Assembly (NCBI GenBank): GCA_947097535.1
Contig: CAMURM010000001.1
Location: 1 to 32,027 of the forward strand
Direction of reading: 5' to 3'
Length of the DNA stretch: 32,027 bases
DNA from: an uncultured Selenomonas sp.
Lineage (GTDB): Bacteria; Bacillota; Negativicutes; Selenomonadales; Selenomonadaceae
Under the pieces are notes generated by a model. The model worked only from the letters and a program-made list of their open reading frames with translations, was not told the origin of the DNA and did no database searches. The translations under genes and the position numbers were made by a program. Position 1 is the stretch's first letter, and each line of letters starts with the position of its first letter. Below are positions 8,323-16,400 of this stretch, piece by piece.

Positions 8323-9246
8323 TCACCCCCAGTTCGGGCTCAAATCAAAGATTTTCTCTTCCAGGTCGAGAATCGTGCGGCGGCTGATCCACTTGAACAT
8401 CTGCCAGAGCATCCAAGGCTCATAGCACGGCTTCCCAAGATTCTTTGTGCCCATGAAAAGCGACATCGTGAGAAGCGCGGCAAAGACGTACTTTCCAAAG
8501 ACGAGTGCGACCGCTTCGCGCACCGCTTTTTTCGGCACGGCGACAAGAGCATCTGCATCCTCATGGATGCTGCGCGGATAAACACCGTCAGCGATCAGCC
8601 GCCGCACTTCGGCAAGCAGCCATTGGCGCAGCTCTTCCACCGCGCGATTTTCCTGCGCTTCCAGCTTGCCGTGCGGTTCATTCGGAATGGGATCGTCGCT
8701 CTCGGACACTCCACGAGCCGAAAGCCAGTCCTGCAAGCGCGTGAAAAAAATATGGAAGGTTTCCGTCAGGTACCTTTCTGCCTCGCCCCAAAGAAGGTCG
8801 ATGCTCCACGCCTCTCGTGCGCTCAACTCGCGTGAAGCGACGAGGAACGCCGACGCATAAGAAGCCGCATCAAAGAAATAGACGAAAGCATGGCTTTCCA
8901 GTACATCGACCGCCACAGCGAGCGACTGCCACGTTCTCGCAATTCTCGTCGTTTCGCTGCCGTCCGCATGGACTGTCGTGAGCACCCCCGTGCGCACATT
9001 CCACCGCCAAGACACGGCGTCAGCGGGCATATCCCAAGCCGTCGGCACATCCGCGCCCCACAGGATGTCAAGCGACGACAGGAGGCTGACGGTCGCCTCA
9101 TCGCCATAAATCGTGCGATTTTGATCGATGCCGAGCGTTCCCAACGGCTTCAGCCGCACGCTCGGCATCGGTTGCGGCGCTCTGCCGAGGCTCCTGCTCA
9201 TGCCGCAAAAGCCGCCTGTAGCTTTCAGCATCGCACATGTCAGCAT
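8323..9246 (-). CDS. Putative tail protein, unknown family
   Basis: The product (about 307 residues from the ATG at 9246, chosen because GGGG lies 8 bases upstream) begins MLTCAMLKATGG and has a beta-rich N-terminal third (TAWDMPADAVSWRWNVRTGV), then a mostly helical middle (AEVRRLIADG, LEAQENRAVEELRQWLL) and a hydrophobic stretch near the C-terminus (VFGKYVFAALLTMSLFMG). I do not recognise the family. It ends 4 bases before the distal tail-like gene and follows two structural paralogues, so it most likely belongs to the tail tip or its assembly. Confidence 0.65.
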   Translation of the reverse strand: MLTCAMLKATGGFCGMSRSLGRAPQPMPSVRLKPLGTLGIDQNRTIYGDEATVSLLSSLDILWGADVPTAWDMPADAVSWRWNVRTGVLTTVHADGSETTRIARTWQSLAVAVDVLESHAFVYFFDAASYASAFLVASRELSAREAWSIDLLWGEAERYLTETFHIFFTRLQDWLSARGVSESDDPIPNEPHGKLEAQENRAVEELRQWLLAEVRRLIADGVYPRSIHEDADALVAVPKKAVREAVALVFGKYVFAALLTMSLFMGTKNLGKPCYEPWMLWQMFKWISRRTILDLEEKIFDLSPNWG

Positions 9247-9274
9247 CGCCATCGCCCCTTTCTTCTACGCCCTG

Positions 9275-10375
9275 TTACTGCTGAATGCTGAACCCGTCCA
9301 TGCCGTACAGCCCGCGCCGCCTTGTATACGGGAACACCTGATGCAGCATCCCGGACTTCGGGTAGCTAATCTCGTAGAGCTGCCCCGGCGCGACGTTTCG
9401 CATGGAGATAAAATACACGCCGGGCACATAACCCAAAGGCGAGAAGTTTCGCAGTCCGTCCGGATCGCGAAGCGCGTAGGCGACGAGGTTCATGTTCATC
9501 GTGATGCAGTTCAGCGTGTTGACGTTGCATCCCGTATCCGTCGTGTCCTTGCTCTGCAGGAGCGAATAGTCTGGAATGTACGCGTTCCCGCCCTCTCGAA
9601 GCACATCTTTTGTCTTGACAGGCAGAGCCATCTGCTTGCCCGTGTAAGCGCAGGCGATGTCTGCGGCATCGTTCTTGCCCGCGCTCGCCCAGAGCACGGA
9701 CGGACTGCGCAAAGGAGCCGCGTCGATGTCAGCGCGCAAAAATGTAGCCGCGCATGTCGTCATGGAAAAAAGCGGCACACTCTCTGCCTCAATCGCCGTA
9801 GCATCAAAAGTCGCCGATGACGTAAACATGTTGTAGCTGTTGCGGCTGCCGGAGAAAATCAAGCCGCCGTCCCAGTCGCCGATCTTTTCCAACGCGCCCA
9901 GCGCCAAGTGCTGAAATACGCCCGCCGTCTCCACGCTCACGATGAGCATGGGCGCAGGCTCCAAGATCGAATTGCAATACAGCGTATGCTCTCCTTGCGG
10001 CTTTATCGGGATGCCTACGCCGATCACCTCTTGATTAGCGACGAATACGGGCGCGTTCGGCTGATCGTACCAATAGCCCGACGGCGGGTTATTCGTGTGC
10101 GCTGTACACGCGACAAGACCGATGCCGTGCGCGTTCTCCTCATTTTTCTGCGAGGGGAAAATCTTCTTGCCGCCTGCCGAGCGGAAAACGCCGAATACTT
10201 TGCTGTCGGGGCTTTTCAGCGCGAGTTTCACGCCGTCGGAAGTTCCCGTGCCGTCAATCGGCACATCTACGATGCAGTTTTGCAGCACCGTCCACCCTTG
10301 CGCCGCTGCAAATTCGCTGATCTTCTGCAAAATGGCGACGGCATCCGTCAGCCCCGTATATTTTTGATACGACAT
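9275..10375 (-). CDS. Structural protein, paralogue group member
   Basis: The 366-residue product starts MSYQKYTGLTDAVAILQKIS with GAGGAG upstream. The N-terminal helix ends in GWTVLQ, matching the layout of its paralogues, and residues about 147-167 (SVETAGVFQHLALGALEKI) align with SVVINNNGVWDHAFLGAFLPY of the gene at 10378-11781. A later CNVNTLNCITMNMNL stretch carries cysteines that may pair. Such proteins are probably stacked or ring-forming tail-tip components or receptor-binding proteins, but I do not know which. It starts two bases after the stop of its paralogue. Confidence 0.62.
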   Translation of the reverse strand: MSYQKYTGLTDAVAILQKISEFAAAQGWTVLQNCIVDVPIDGTGTSDGVKLALKSPDSKVFGVFRSAGGKKIFPSQKNEENAHGIGLVACTAHTNNPPSGYWYDQPNAPVFVANQEVIGVGIPIKPQGEHTLYCNSILEPAPMLIVSVETAGVFQHLALGALEKIGDWDGGLIFSGSRNSYNMFTSSATFDATAIEAESVPLFSMTTCAATFLRADIDAAPLRSPSVLWASAGKNDAADIACAYTGKQMALPVKTKDVLREGGNAYIPDYSLLQSKDTTDTGCNVNTLNCITMNMNLVAYALRDPDGLRNFSPLGYVPGVYFISMRNVAPGQLYEISYPKSGMLHQVFPYTRRRGLYGMDGFSIQQ

Positions 10376-10377
10376 AT

Positions 10378-11781
10378 TTACTCCTCCAATCTCAGCAACA
10401 TATACCGGTTCTTTGTCTGCGCATCATCCCTGCGCTCCTCTTCCAGGAGCTTTTCCACATCCTCTTCGTAGACGATTCCTGCGTGCCCCTTGATATGGAA
10501 TCTCCTGCCCGTCCACCCGTTTGGCAAGACGAGCTGCAGCTTTCCGTTGACGCGCGTTTCGCCCTCCTTGCCCACGGGATGCGAGGGAAACGCGATGTAC
10601 GGGATGCGCCCTATGATGCCGCGCTGCTCTTTTCCTGCGGCAAAGAGTTCGATCGGCTCGAACTTCCACGACCCACCTTTATCATAGAGATGGCTGAAAT
10701 CCTGCACATCGGTCTCCGTCGGGCGTATGCGGTACGGGATATGCTGCGGCCGTTTGGGCGCTTCTCGCACAAAATGATAGAGCGGCACGGGACCCGAGCA
10801 AACAAAATGCGGCACAACTTCAAGCCTCTGCACATAGTTCGCCGCCCCGCGCCACCTGCCGTCCGGCAGACAGATCATTACTTGCGTAGGGGTTCCTTCC
10901 ACATCCTCTGCCGCACCGGCAAACGGAGCAAGACCGTGCGCGCAGCTCCACTCCTCGGGGCGATAGTCGAGCTGTATGCCGCGCACGGGCGTCGGCGTCT
11001 GCTGCGCGGGAGAATACCAAACATTGATTCCCTTTTCGACAAATCCCGACGTACCTCCGATAACCACGGCAGGAAAAGCGTACTCTTCATTGTCATAGGG
11101 CAAAAACGCGCCCAAGAAGGCGTGATCCCACACACCGTTGTTGTTAATGACGACGGAGAGCGTATGCGCGTCCTTGACAAGCCAATAGTCAAAAACCAGA
11201 TTCTTCGGGCCCTCGAAGTTCATGCCGAACGCAGGATAGCCGCAGCCCGGCAAAAGCGGCGGATGAAAGTCGATCGTCCCCGAAGCGCCTTCGACGCTAT
11301 ATGGAATCGGCAGCAGCTTGATATGATCGAAGCGCATGCCGCCCGGCTGCTCGTGCCAGTCAAGCCCCGCAATATATTGCTTGAACACACCGAAATGCAA
11401 GACCCTCGCTGAATGGGCGAAAATATCGGGCGTTTCCGTAAATGTCGCTTTGTTTACCGTACTACCTGACACTTCGACGGGCGCGATTTTGTTCAAGCCG
11501 TTTTTGTGCCAGACAAAATACGTTGCAAGATTTTCCTTCTTCATGAACCAGTCCGCATACGTCTTGCCCTTCTCGATACGGTTCGCCATCAGCCCGAGAT
11601 AGAGGACTTCGCCCTCTTTGCGTCCGCGCGCCCTGAAGATCGCACCGCGCGGCCAAGCATCCGAGCGCATGAGCTGCCAAGCGTCCGCGCCATGAATGGC
11701 GCTGTCCGTCGCCCACGCGCTGACGATGGCGATCAAGTCCTCGAAAGATGCCGCTGTGCCTCGTTTCATCCGAATCGCCAT
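10378..11781 (-). CDS. Structural protein, largest paralogue group member
   Basis: The 467-residue product has the clearest form of the shared core: a helical start (FEDLIAIVSAWATDSA), a FWHKNGLNKIAP-type stretch, then FDYWLVKDAHTLSVVINNNG with VWDHAFLGAFLPYDNEEYAF and a PAVVIGGTSG segment. The gene at 11786-12682 has the matching HVEMSNRYEAAYLGFFIP...QYPYPMAIGGSAYEG. It keeps an additional C-terminal part ending in a YRFHIKG-like beta segment and an acidic-basic helix (EEDVEKLLEEERRDD). Related sequences are known to me only as phage virion proteins of undefined role. I infer a tail-tip or adsorption function. It sits in the middle of the paralogue run with gaps of 2 and 4 bases. Confidence 0.62.
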   Translation of the reverse strand: MAIRMKRGTAASFEDLIAIVSAWATDSAIHGADAWQLMRSDAWPRGAIFRARGRKEGEVLYLGLMANRIEKGKTYADWFMKKENLATYFVWHKNGLNKIAPVEVSGSTVNKATFTETPDIFAHSARVLHFGVFKQYIAGLDWHEQPGGMRFDHIKLLPIPYSVEGASGTIDFHPPLLPGCGYPAFGMNFEGPKNLVFDYWLVKDAHTLSVVINNNGVWDHAFLGAFLPYDNEEYAFPAVVIGGTSGFVEKGINVWYSPAQQTPTPVRGIQLDYRPEEWSCAHGLAPFAGAAEDVEGTPTQVMICLPDGRWRGAANYVQRLEVVPHFVCSGPVPLYHFVREAPKRPQHIPYRIRPTETDVQDFSHLYDKGGSWKFEPIELFAAGKEQRGIIGRIPYIAFPSHPVGKEGETRVNGKLQLVLPNGWTGRRFHIKGHAGIVYEEDVEKLLEEERRDDAQTKNRYMLLRLEE

Positions 11782-11785
11782 AGTA

Positions 11786-12682
11786 TCACGCCCACTCTAC
11801 CGCATGATATTCGTCGTCATCGCGACGAAATACGTTGTTGAAAATCTTATACGGCTTGTCCTTGTAAAGAACCGTATCTTTTACGGCAAGATCGGCGCGG
11901 TTGCCGATCCAATAGAGTCCGTCAAACTGCCCGAGAATACCAACAGGATCGCTTTCGTAAAGAAGCATCGGGAACAGCATATGATCTTCCATCGACGCTT
12001 CTTCCTGCGCCTTTTTGTAGACCGTCAGCGTATCCACGGGTTTGATGTCGGTCGGCCAGACCATCAGCTCCTTACCGCCGTAACGCCATACGCCGTCAGG
12101 ACGGCGCACGCATAGAGACGAATATCCATCAAATAGACGCGGCGTCGTGTAGACGCTGTGCCCTGTACCTTTGTCGCTCCACTTCACGCCTTCATAGGCG
12201 CTGCCGCCGATCGCCATCGGGTATGGGTACTGACGCTCGACGGCTACGGGAATAAAAAAGCCGAGATACGCCGCTTCATAGCGGTTCGACATCTCGACAT
12301 GGATGGTCACGCGACTCGTGTTCGCCGTCACCCAGTACATCATGCGCACATCACGTGCAAATGTCATGCACGGCAAGGTGTCACGATAAATCGCCCCCGG
12401 CTGCTCGAACCACTCCAAATGCTCGTCATAGCCACAGAAGCCGTTGAGCAGGAAATTTTCCTGTCCGCCGCCCGCGTCTTTGATCTTCATGCCGATGTAG
12501 ATTTCGTCCTTGCCGTCGCCGACGCCGCAGAGGATGACTTCCGTCGTGTCCTCTGTGACCGCCGCAGGCCGCAGGAGCTTCCAAGCATTTCCCGCCGTGA
12601 AATTCGCATCGTCGATGAGAAACGCCGTGATGTCTTGCAGCATCTCTTTCACCGTCGTCGCCGTTTTGTTGAGTGTTGGCAT
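11786..12682 (-). CDS. Structural protein, paralogue group member next to cargo cassette
   Basis: The start is the ATG at 12682 (MPTLNKTATTVKEML), with GGAGG 7 bases upstream; a longer frame would run back towards the terminator at 12712-12746. The product is 298 residues. Its N-terminal helix ends in AWKLLRPAA and the core contains MMYWVTANTSRVTIHVEMSN with AAYLGFFIPV and YPYPMAIGG, the shared signature of this family. It is the first of the family to be transcribed, directly behind the terminator of the AT-rich cargo gene, so transcription must either read through or restart there. Its role is probably in the tail tip. Confidence 0.65.
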   Translation of the reverse strand: MPTLNKTATTVKEMLQDITAFLIDDANFTAGNAWKLLRPAAVTEDTTEVILCGVGDGKDEIYIGMKIKDAGGGQENFLLNGFCGYDEHLEWFEQPGAIYRDTLPCMTFARDVRMMYWVTANTSRVTIHVEMSNRYEAAYLGFFIPVAVERQYPYPMAIGGSAYEGVKWSDKGTGHSVYTTPRLFDGYSSLCVRRPDGVWRYGGKELMVWPTDIKPVDTLTVYKKAQEEASMEDHMLFPMLLYESDPVGILGQFDGLYWIGNRADLAVKDTVLYKDKPYKIFNNVFRRDDDEYHAVEWA

Positions 12683-12711
12683 GATGTGCCTCCTTTTCTC
12701 TTTTATCGCAT

Positions 12712-12746
12712 CAAAAAAGGACACCGCATGACGATGTCCTTTTTAT
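12712..12746 (-). terminator. Rho-independent terminator after cargo gene (bidirectional)
   Basis: A perfect 10-base stem (aaaaaggaca at 12714-12723 with tgtccttttt at 12735-12744) around an 11-base loop lies directly beyond the stop of the cargo gene. Both flanks give a T-run, so it may work in both directions. Fourteen bases (12714-12727) are identical to part of the terminator near 31372. Confidence 0.85.
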
Positions 12747-12747
12747 A

Positions 12748-13383
12748 TCAATCTTTGATTGAAGGTCCCCACAAACTATCCCATGTTGCTAAAGTCCTTT
12801 CAGAACTTACATGTCTCACGCAAAGCTTCCAATCATTATAATCTATCTTCATTTTTCTTGCGCCATGCATCCCGCCCCAGAGTTGCATATACGATTTGAC
12901 GGCTCCTATTTTAGAATCCTTTGAAAGCAACGACCAATAATCATTAACATAAATCGTGATAGTTCTCCCTTTTATTGAGCAGCCTTCGTACATAGCTTTT
13001 CCATTGTTAGAACTAAGAACTTTATTATAGGATTCTATTAACTCAGTCAGCTTTTCTTGATATTCTTCATTTTTCTGTCTATCTTCTGTTGCTTTCGCTT
13101 CTTGCTGATGTTTTAGTTTATCTGGTAAATCCTTAAAATCTACTCTTGCTCTACGCTCATATTCTGTACCACCATATCTCTTTTTCAACTCTTTGAGTTT
13201 TTCGTCTGCCTGTTGCAAATTATTAGATTCATACGCACTTCTTATTTCTTCATAAAGCCGACCTGCATTTTCATTCTGTGTTTTATGAATTCCCAGAAGA
13301 CACGATGTCATGCCACCCACACAAACACCTAAAAAGATGACCCCGACTACTACATAAAGCAGAATTCTCTTTTGTGCGAACAT
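12748..13383 (-). CDS. AT-rich membrane-anchored cargo (moron) protein, unknown
   Basis: The 211-residue product begins with a short basic start and a hydrophobic segment (LLYVVVGVIFLGVCVGGMT, about 8-26), then a helical, charged middle (EKLKELKKRY, QQEAKATEDRQKNEEYQEKLTEL) and a C-terminal domain with TITIYVNDYWSLLSKDSKIG and KLCVRHVSSERTLATW. The Cys after GGMTS lacks a convincing lipobox, so I favour a single-pass anchor with an outside domain. It sits between the tape measure and the tail-tip genes, where no essential gene is expected, with its own promoter and terminator. Hand counts of two 60-base stretches give 38% and 27% GC, far below neighbours. A superinfection exclusion or host-fitness role is a plausible guess only. 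Confidence 0.75.
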   Translation of the reverse strand: MFAQKRILLYVVVGVIFLGVCVGGMTSCLLGIHKTQNENAGRLYEEIRSAYESNNLQQADEKLKELKKRYGGTEYERRARVDFKDLPDKLKHQQEAKATEDRQKNEEYQEKLTELIESYNKVLSSNNGKAMYEGCSIKGRTITIYVNDYWSLLSKDSKIGAVKSYMQLWGGMHGARKMKIDYNDWKLCVRHVSSERTLATWDSLWGPSIKD

Positions 13384-13395
13384 ATTTCTCCCCCC

Positions 13396-13460
13396 TATGA
13401 AGATTAGACCCTATTCCATTATGCCCCAACGAGACATTTAGCGCAAGTCTAATCTTCATA
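13396..13460 (-). promoter_or_regulatory. Promoter enclosed by a 14-base inverted repeat
   Basis: On the minus strand a TTGCGC (13441-13446) and CATAAT (13418-13423) are separated by exactly 17 bases, a credible sigma-A promoter with a weak -35 and good -10. The promoter is bracketed by a perfect inverted repeat: tatgaagattagac at 13396-13409 and gtctaatcttcata at 13447-13460. The cargo gene start at 13383 follows with GGGGGAG as ribosome binding site. The repeats could be operator half-sites that a dimer bridges. The whole element lies after the tape measure stop. Confidence 0.65.
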
Positions 13461-13474
13461 CCGGGAGTTATTTT

Positions 13475-16400
13475 CTATCTGAGCCTACGTCCCAGTTCGC
13501 TTCTCAGTCGCGCATTTCGCACGGTATCACGCTCGATTTCGCTGCGGATGAACGGCTTGCCGTAGGTGTCGAAAATTCGCTTGCCATCGACATAGTTGTT
13601 CGCCGTCAGATGAATCGGGATGCTTGCGCCAAGTTCCGTCGTGAAACGGCTCGCCGCCGAATCGAGATACCTGCCGACCATGCCGCCTGCCGCGAACTTC
13701 GGTATGCGCACATGGATGTTCGCAAATGTACCGTTGTTGATGCGCTCCAAGGTTTCGCGGCCATACTTTTTGACAGCGGCGGCTTTCACGACGAACTCGC
13801 CGTTTGAGAGCCTTGACAAGATGCTGTCGCTCGTCCCTGTGCCAGGACCTTCGATATAGCCGCCTGCCGCGTGCTGCTGCACAGCCGTCGGCTTTTGCGC
13901 GACGGTTTCGCTAAAGGACGGCAGCCCGAACGGATTGTGCAGAGGACTTGAAGAAAATGAGTGAATCTGACTGCTTGTATTTTGCAGCGTCGTGAGGATT
14001 CCTGTGCAAAGCGTCTGCAGCTCTGATTGAAGCGTCTGCGACTGCGAGGAGAACTCGCCAAGGAAAATCCCTGTGCTGGTCTTCAGCCGCTGATAGCTCG
14101 CTTCCATCGCCTGCACTTGCGCGTCTGCTCCGGCGACGCTTTCGCCGCCATCGGGCGTCTGCTGTGCAGGGAACCACTTGTCCATCAAGTCGGCGACGAT
14201 GCTTTCGGCATAGGCTTTCTGTATCGCCTGAAGCACCGTCCGCGCGAGGTCGGTCAAGGCTTCTTCCAAGGATTCCGCTTGATTAACACCGTCCGTCAGG
14301 AAGGTGACAAGCCCATCCTCAAGCGACTGTTTCGCCGCCGAGCGCACCTTTTCCAAGACGGACGGCAGACGCTCCAAGCGCTCCAGGAGCGCCGCCGCGC
14401 GTTCGTGCGGCAGGATGTCTTCGGCAAGAATCCGCGCTTTTTCAATCTCCGCGCTCTCTTTGATGCGTGCGCGTTCGGCATCGTCTGCCGCCTTTTGAAG
14501 CCGCTCTTCGACCTCGTGGTAATACTTGCGGTAGCTCGCCCAACCGCGATCTGCCATACTTTCTTCGGCTCTTCTTTCCTCTCGTCTGCCCCACGATTCC
14601 ACCGCCGCCTTGGCGCGTTCCTTCTGCCCTGTTGTCATAGTCGAGTCTGCATCAATCATGCTCGTCTGCCAAGACACATTGTCCTTGACCGCACTCTTGA
14701 AGTTCTCGACAATGGAGAGCAAGTCTTTCTTGATTTCTTTGATTTTCTCCTTAGCTTTGAAGGCAAGCTCCGTATTGCCCAGCTCGGACGCTTCGCGGAA
14801 TTGCTTTTGCAGATCGTCAAGCTGGTCGGCGACGAAATGGACGTTCGCCATGTCACTCTTATCGTAGATGTAGCTCGTATAGCGTTTGGCGGCATCAGCA
14901 AGCGTATACATGTGCGCACCGATCTTGTAGACCATATCTTCCGCATTGTCCTTGATCGTGCGCATACCGACGTCCAGATAGCGCGACGCCTGCTCGATAT
15001 TGAGGTCGAGCAGGCGATGCTGCCGGAGGATTCTTTCCTGCACCGCCGCTTCTTCGTTCTTCTCCAACTCGTACTTGCGGATTCTCTCCTCACTCTCGCG
15101 CACAAGCTGCTTTTTCTGGATGAGCGATATGTTATTTTGCGTAGCGAAAAAGGCTTTCGCCGTTTCTTCCTGATACTTCTGTGACTGCTCGGCTTGCCGC
15201 TTCATATCAAGCTGCGCTTTGTTGTGCGCGACGGGCAAGGCGTTCGCCCCGCCGCCTGCGTTTCCTGCTGCGCCACTGATTGAACCGCCGGAAGCGTGCT
15301 GCAGGATGTCTGCGAGTGATACAACGCCGACAATCTGCCCCGCGTTCTCCAAGGCGACTTCATCAATCGGCGTACCCGGACCGTGCCGCCCCGAAGACGT
15401 CAGAACGCGCCCGTTGCCGGCATACATCATGGCGTGCCCCGGAGCACGCAAGGTGCCGTCGCTCCCCAAAGAGATGAGCACGTCGCCCGCCGCAAGCTCC
15501 ATGCCCTCGACGTAATCCTTCCAGATGCCCGCCGCTTTCGTCTTGGCTACGATGCCGATTTTCTCCGCTTCATCGTCCGAGCCAAAGCCCGACACGAGAG
15601 GATCGAGGTAATCTAAGATGGATTTGCCGTATTGCCCGAGCGTGTCGTCAAGCCCCGCGCGTTTGAGACTTTCGATGACGAACTCCGTGCATTTGAGGTC
15701 GGCATACGTCAGCCCATCGTCTATGATCTTGCGCCCCTCAGCGGCAGCTCTCTCACCAATCCCCGTGCTCAGAGAAGATGCGCTCGTCTGCCGCACCATC
15801 GGATCAGCGACAAGCGGTGCCGACAACAGCTCATTCGCACGCGCACGCTTTCCTTCGATGCGTGCCATGACCTCATCCGCATACGCTTCGGCAGCGGGTC
15901 CCGAACCATTATATCGGCGGAGCGCTTCATGAACGTCACCTTTGACCTCGTTCAAAAGTTCCGCGAAGAGCTTGCCGCCACCATACGCATTGCGTACGAG
16001 GTCATACGGATTGCCCGCCATCGCCTGTGCTTCGTCGGACGTGAGCTGCATCAGTCCTACACCGCCGTCAAACGACACTTTGACATTGCCATTCTCGTCC
16101 CAATGCTGCCCGCTCGATTCCTGTTCTGCGATGGCTAGAAGCGTTTCATAGTTGAGCTGTCCTGTCTTATCGATGCTCTTGAGTTCCTGCAAGGCGAGGT
16201 AGAGCGCGCCTTCTTCTGGCGTAGCGCCTTGCGGTATGCCTGCCGCCTGTCCGCCGCTCTGGGCGGTCTGCGGCGCTCCCCCGCTTGCTGTGGTATAGAG
16301 ATTGCCCGCAGCCGCCGCGATCAACTCGGCGGCATAGCGCTGGTTTTCCGACAACTCTTGCAGCGTTTTTCGGTGATCTTCAAGCTCCGCCGTCAGCTTC

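Noticed and set aside
7383..8387. Plus-strand open frame of 334 codons opposite the distal tail-like gene
   Set aside because: Same shadow effect; no family features and no plus-strand operon context.
12748..13383. Lipoprotein
   Set aside because: The Cys after the hydrophobic segment is preceded by Met-Thr-Ser, a poor lipobox; a plain membrane anchor is more likely.
13396..13460. Terminal inverted repeats of an insertion sequence
   Set aside because: Both arms lie on the same side of the cargo gene, within 65 bases, and there is no transposase or target duplication.
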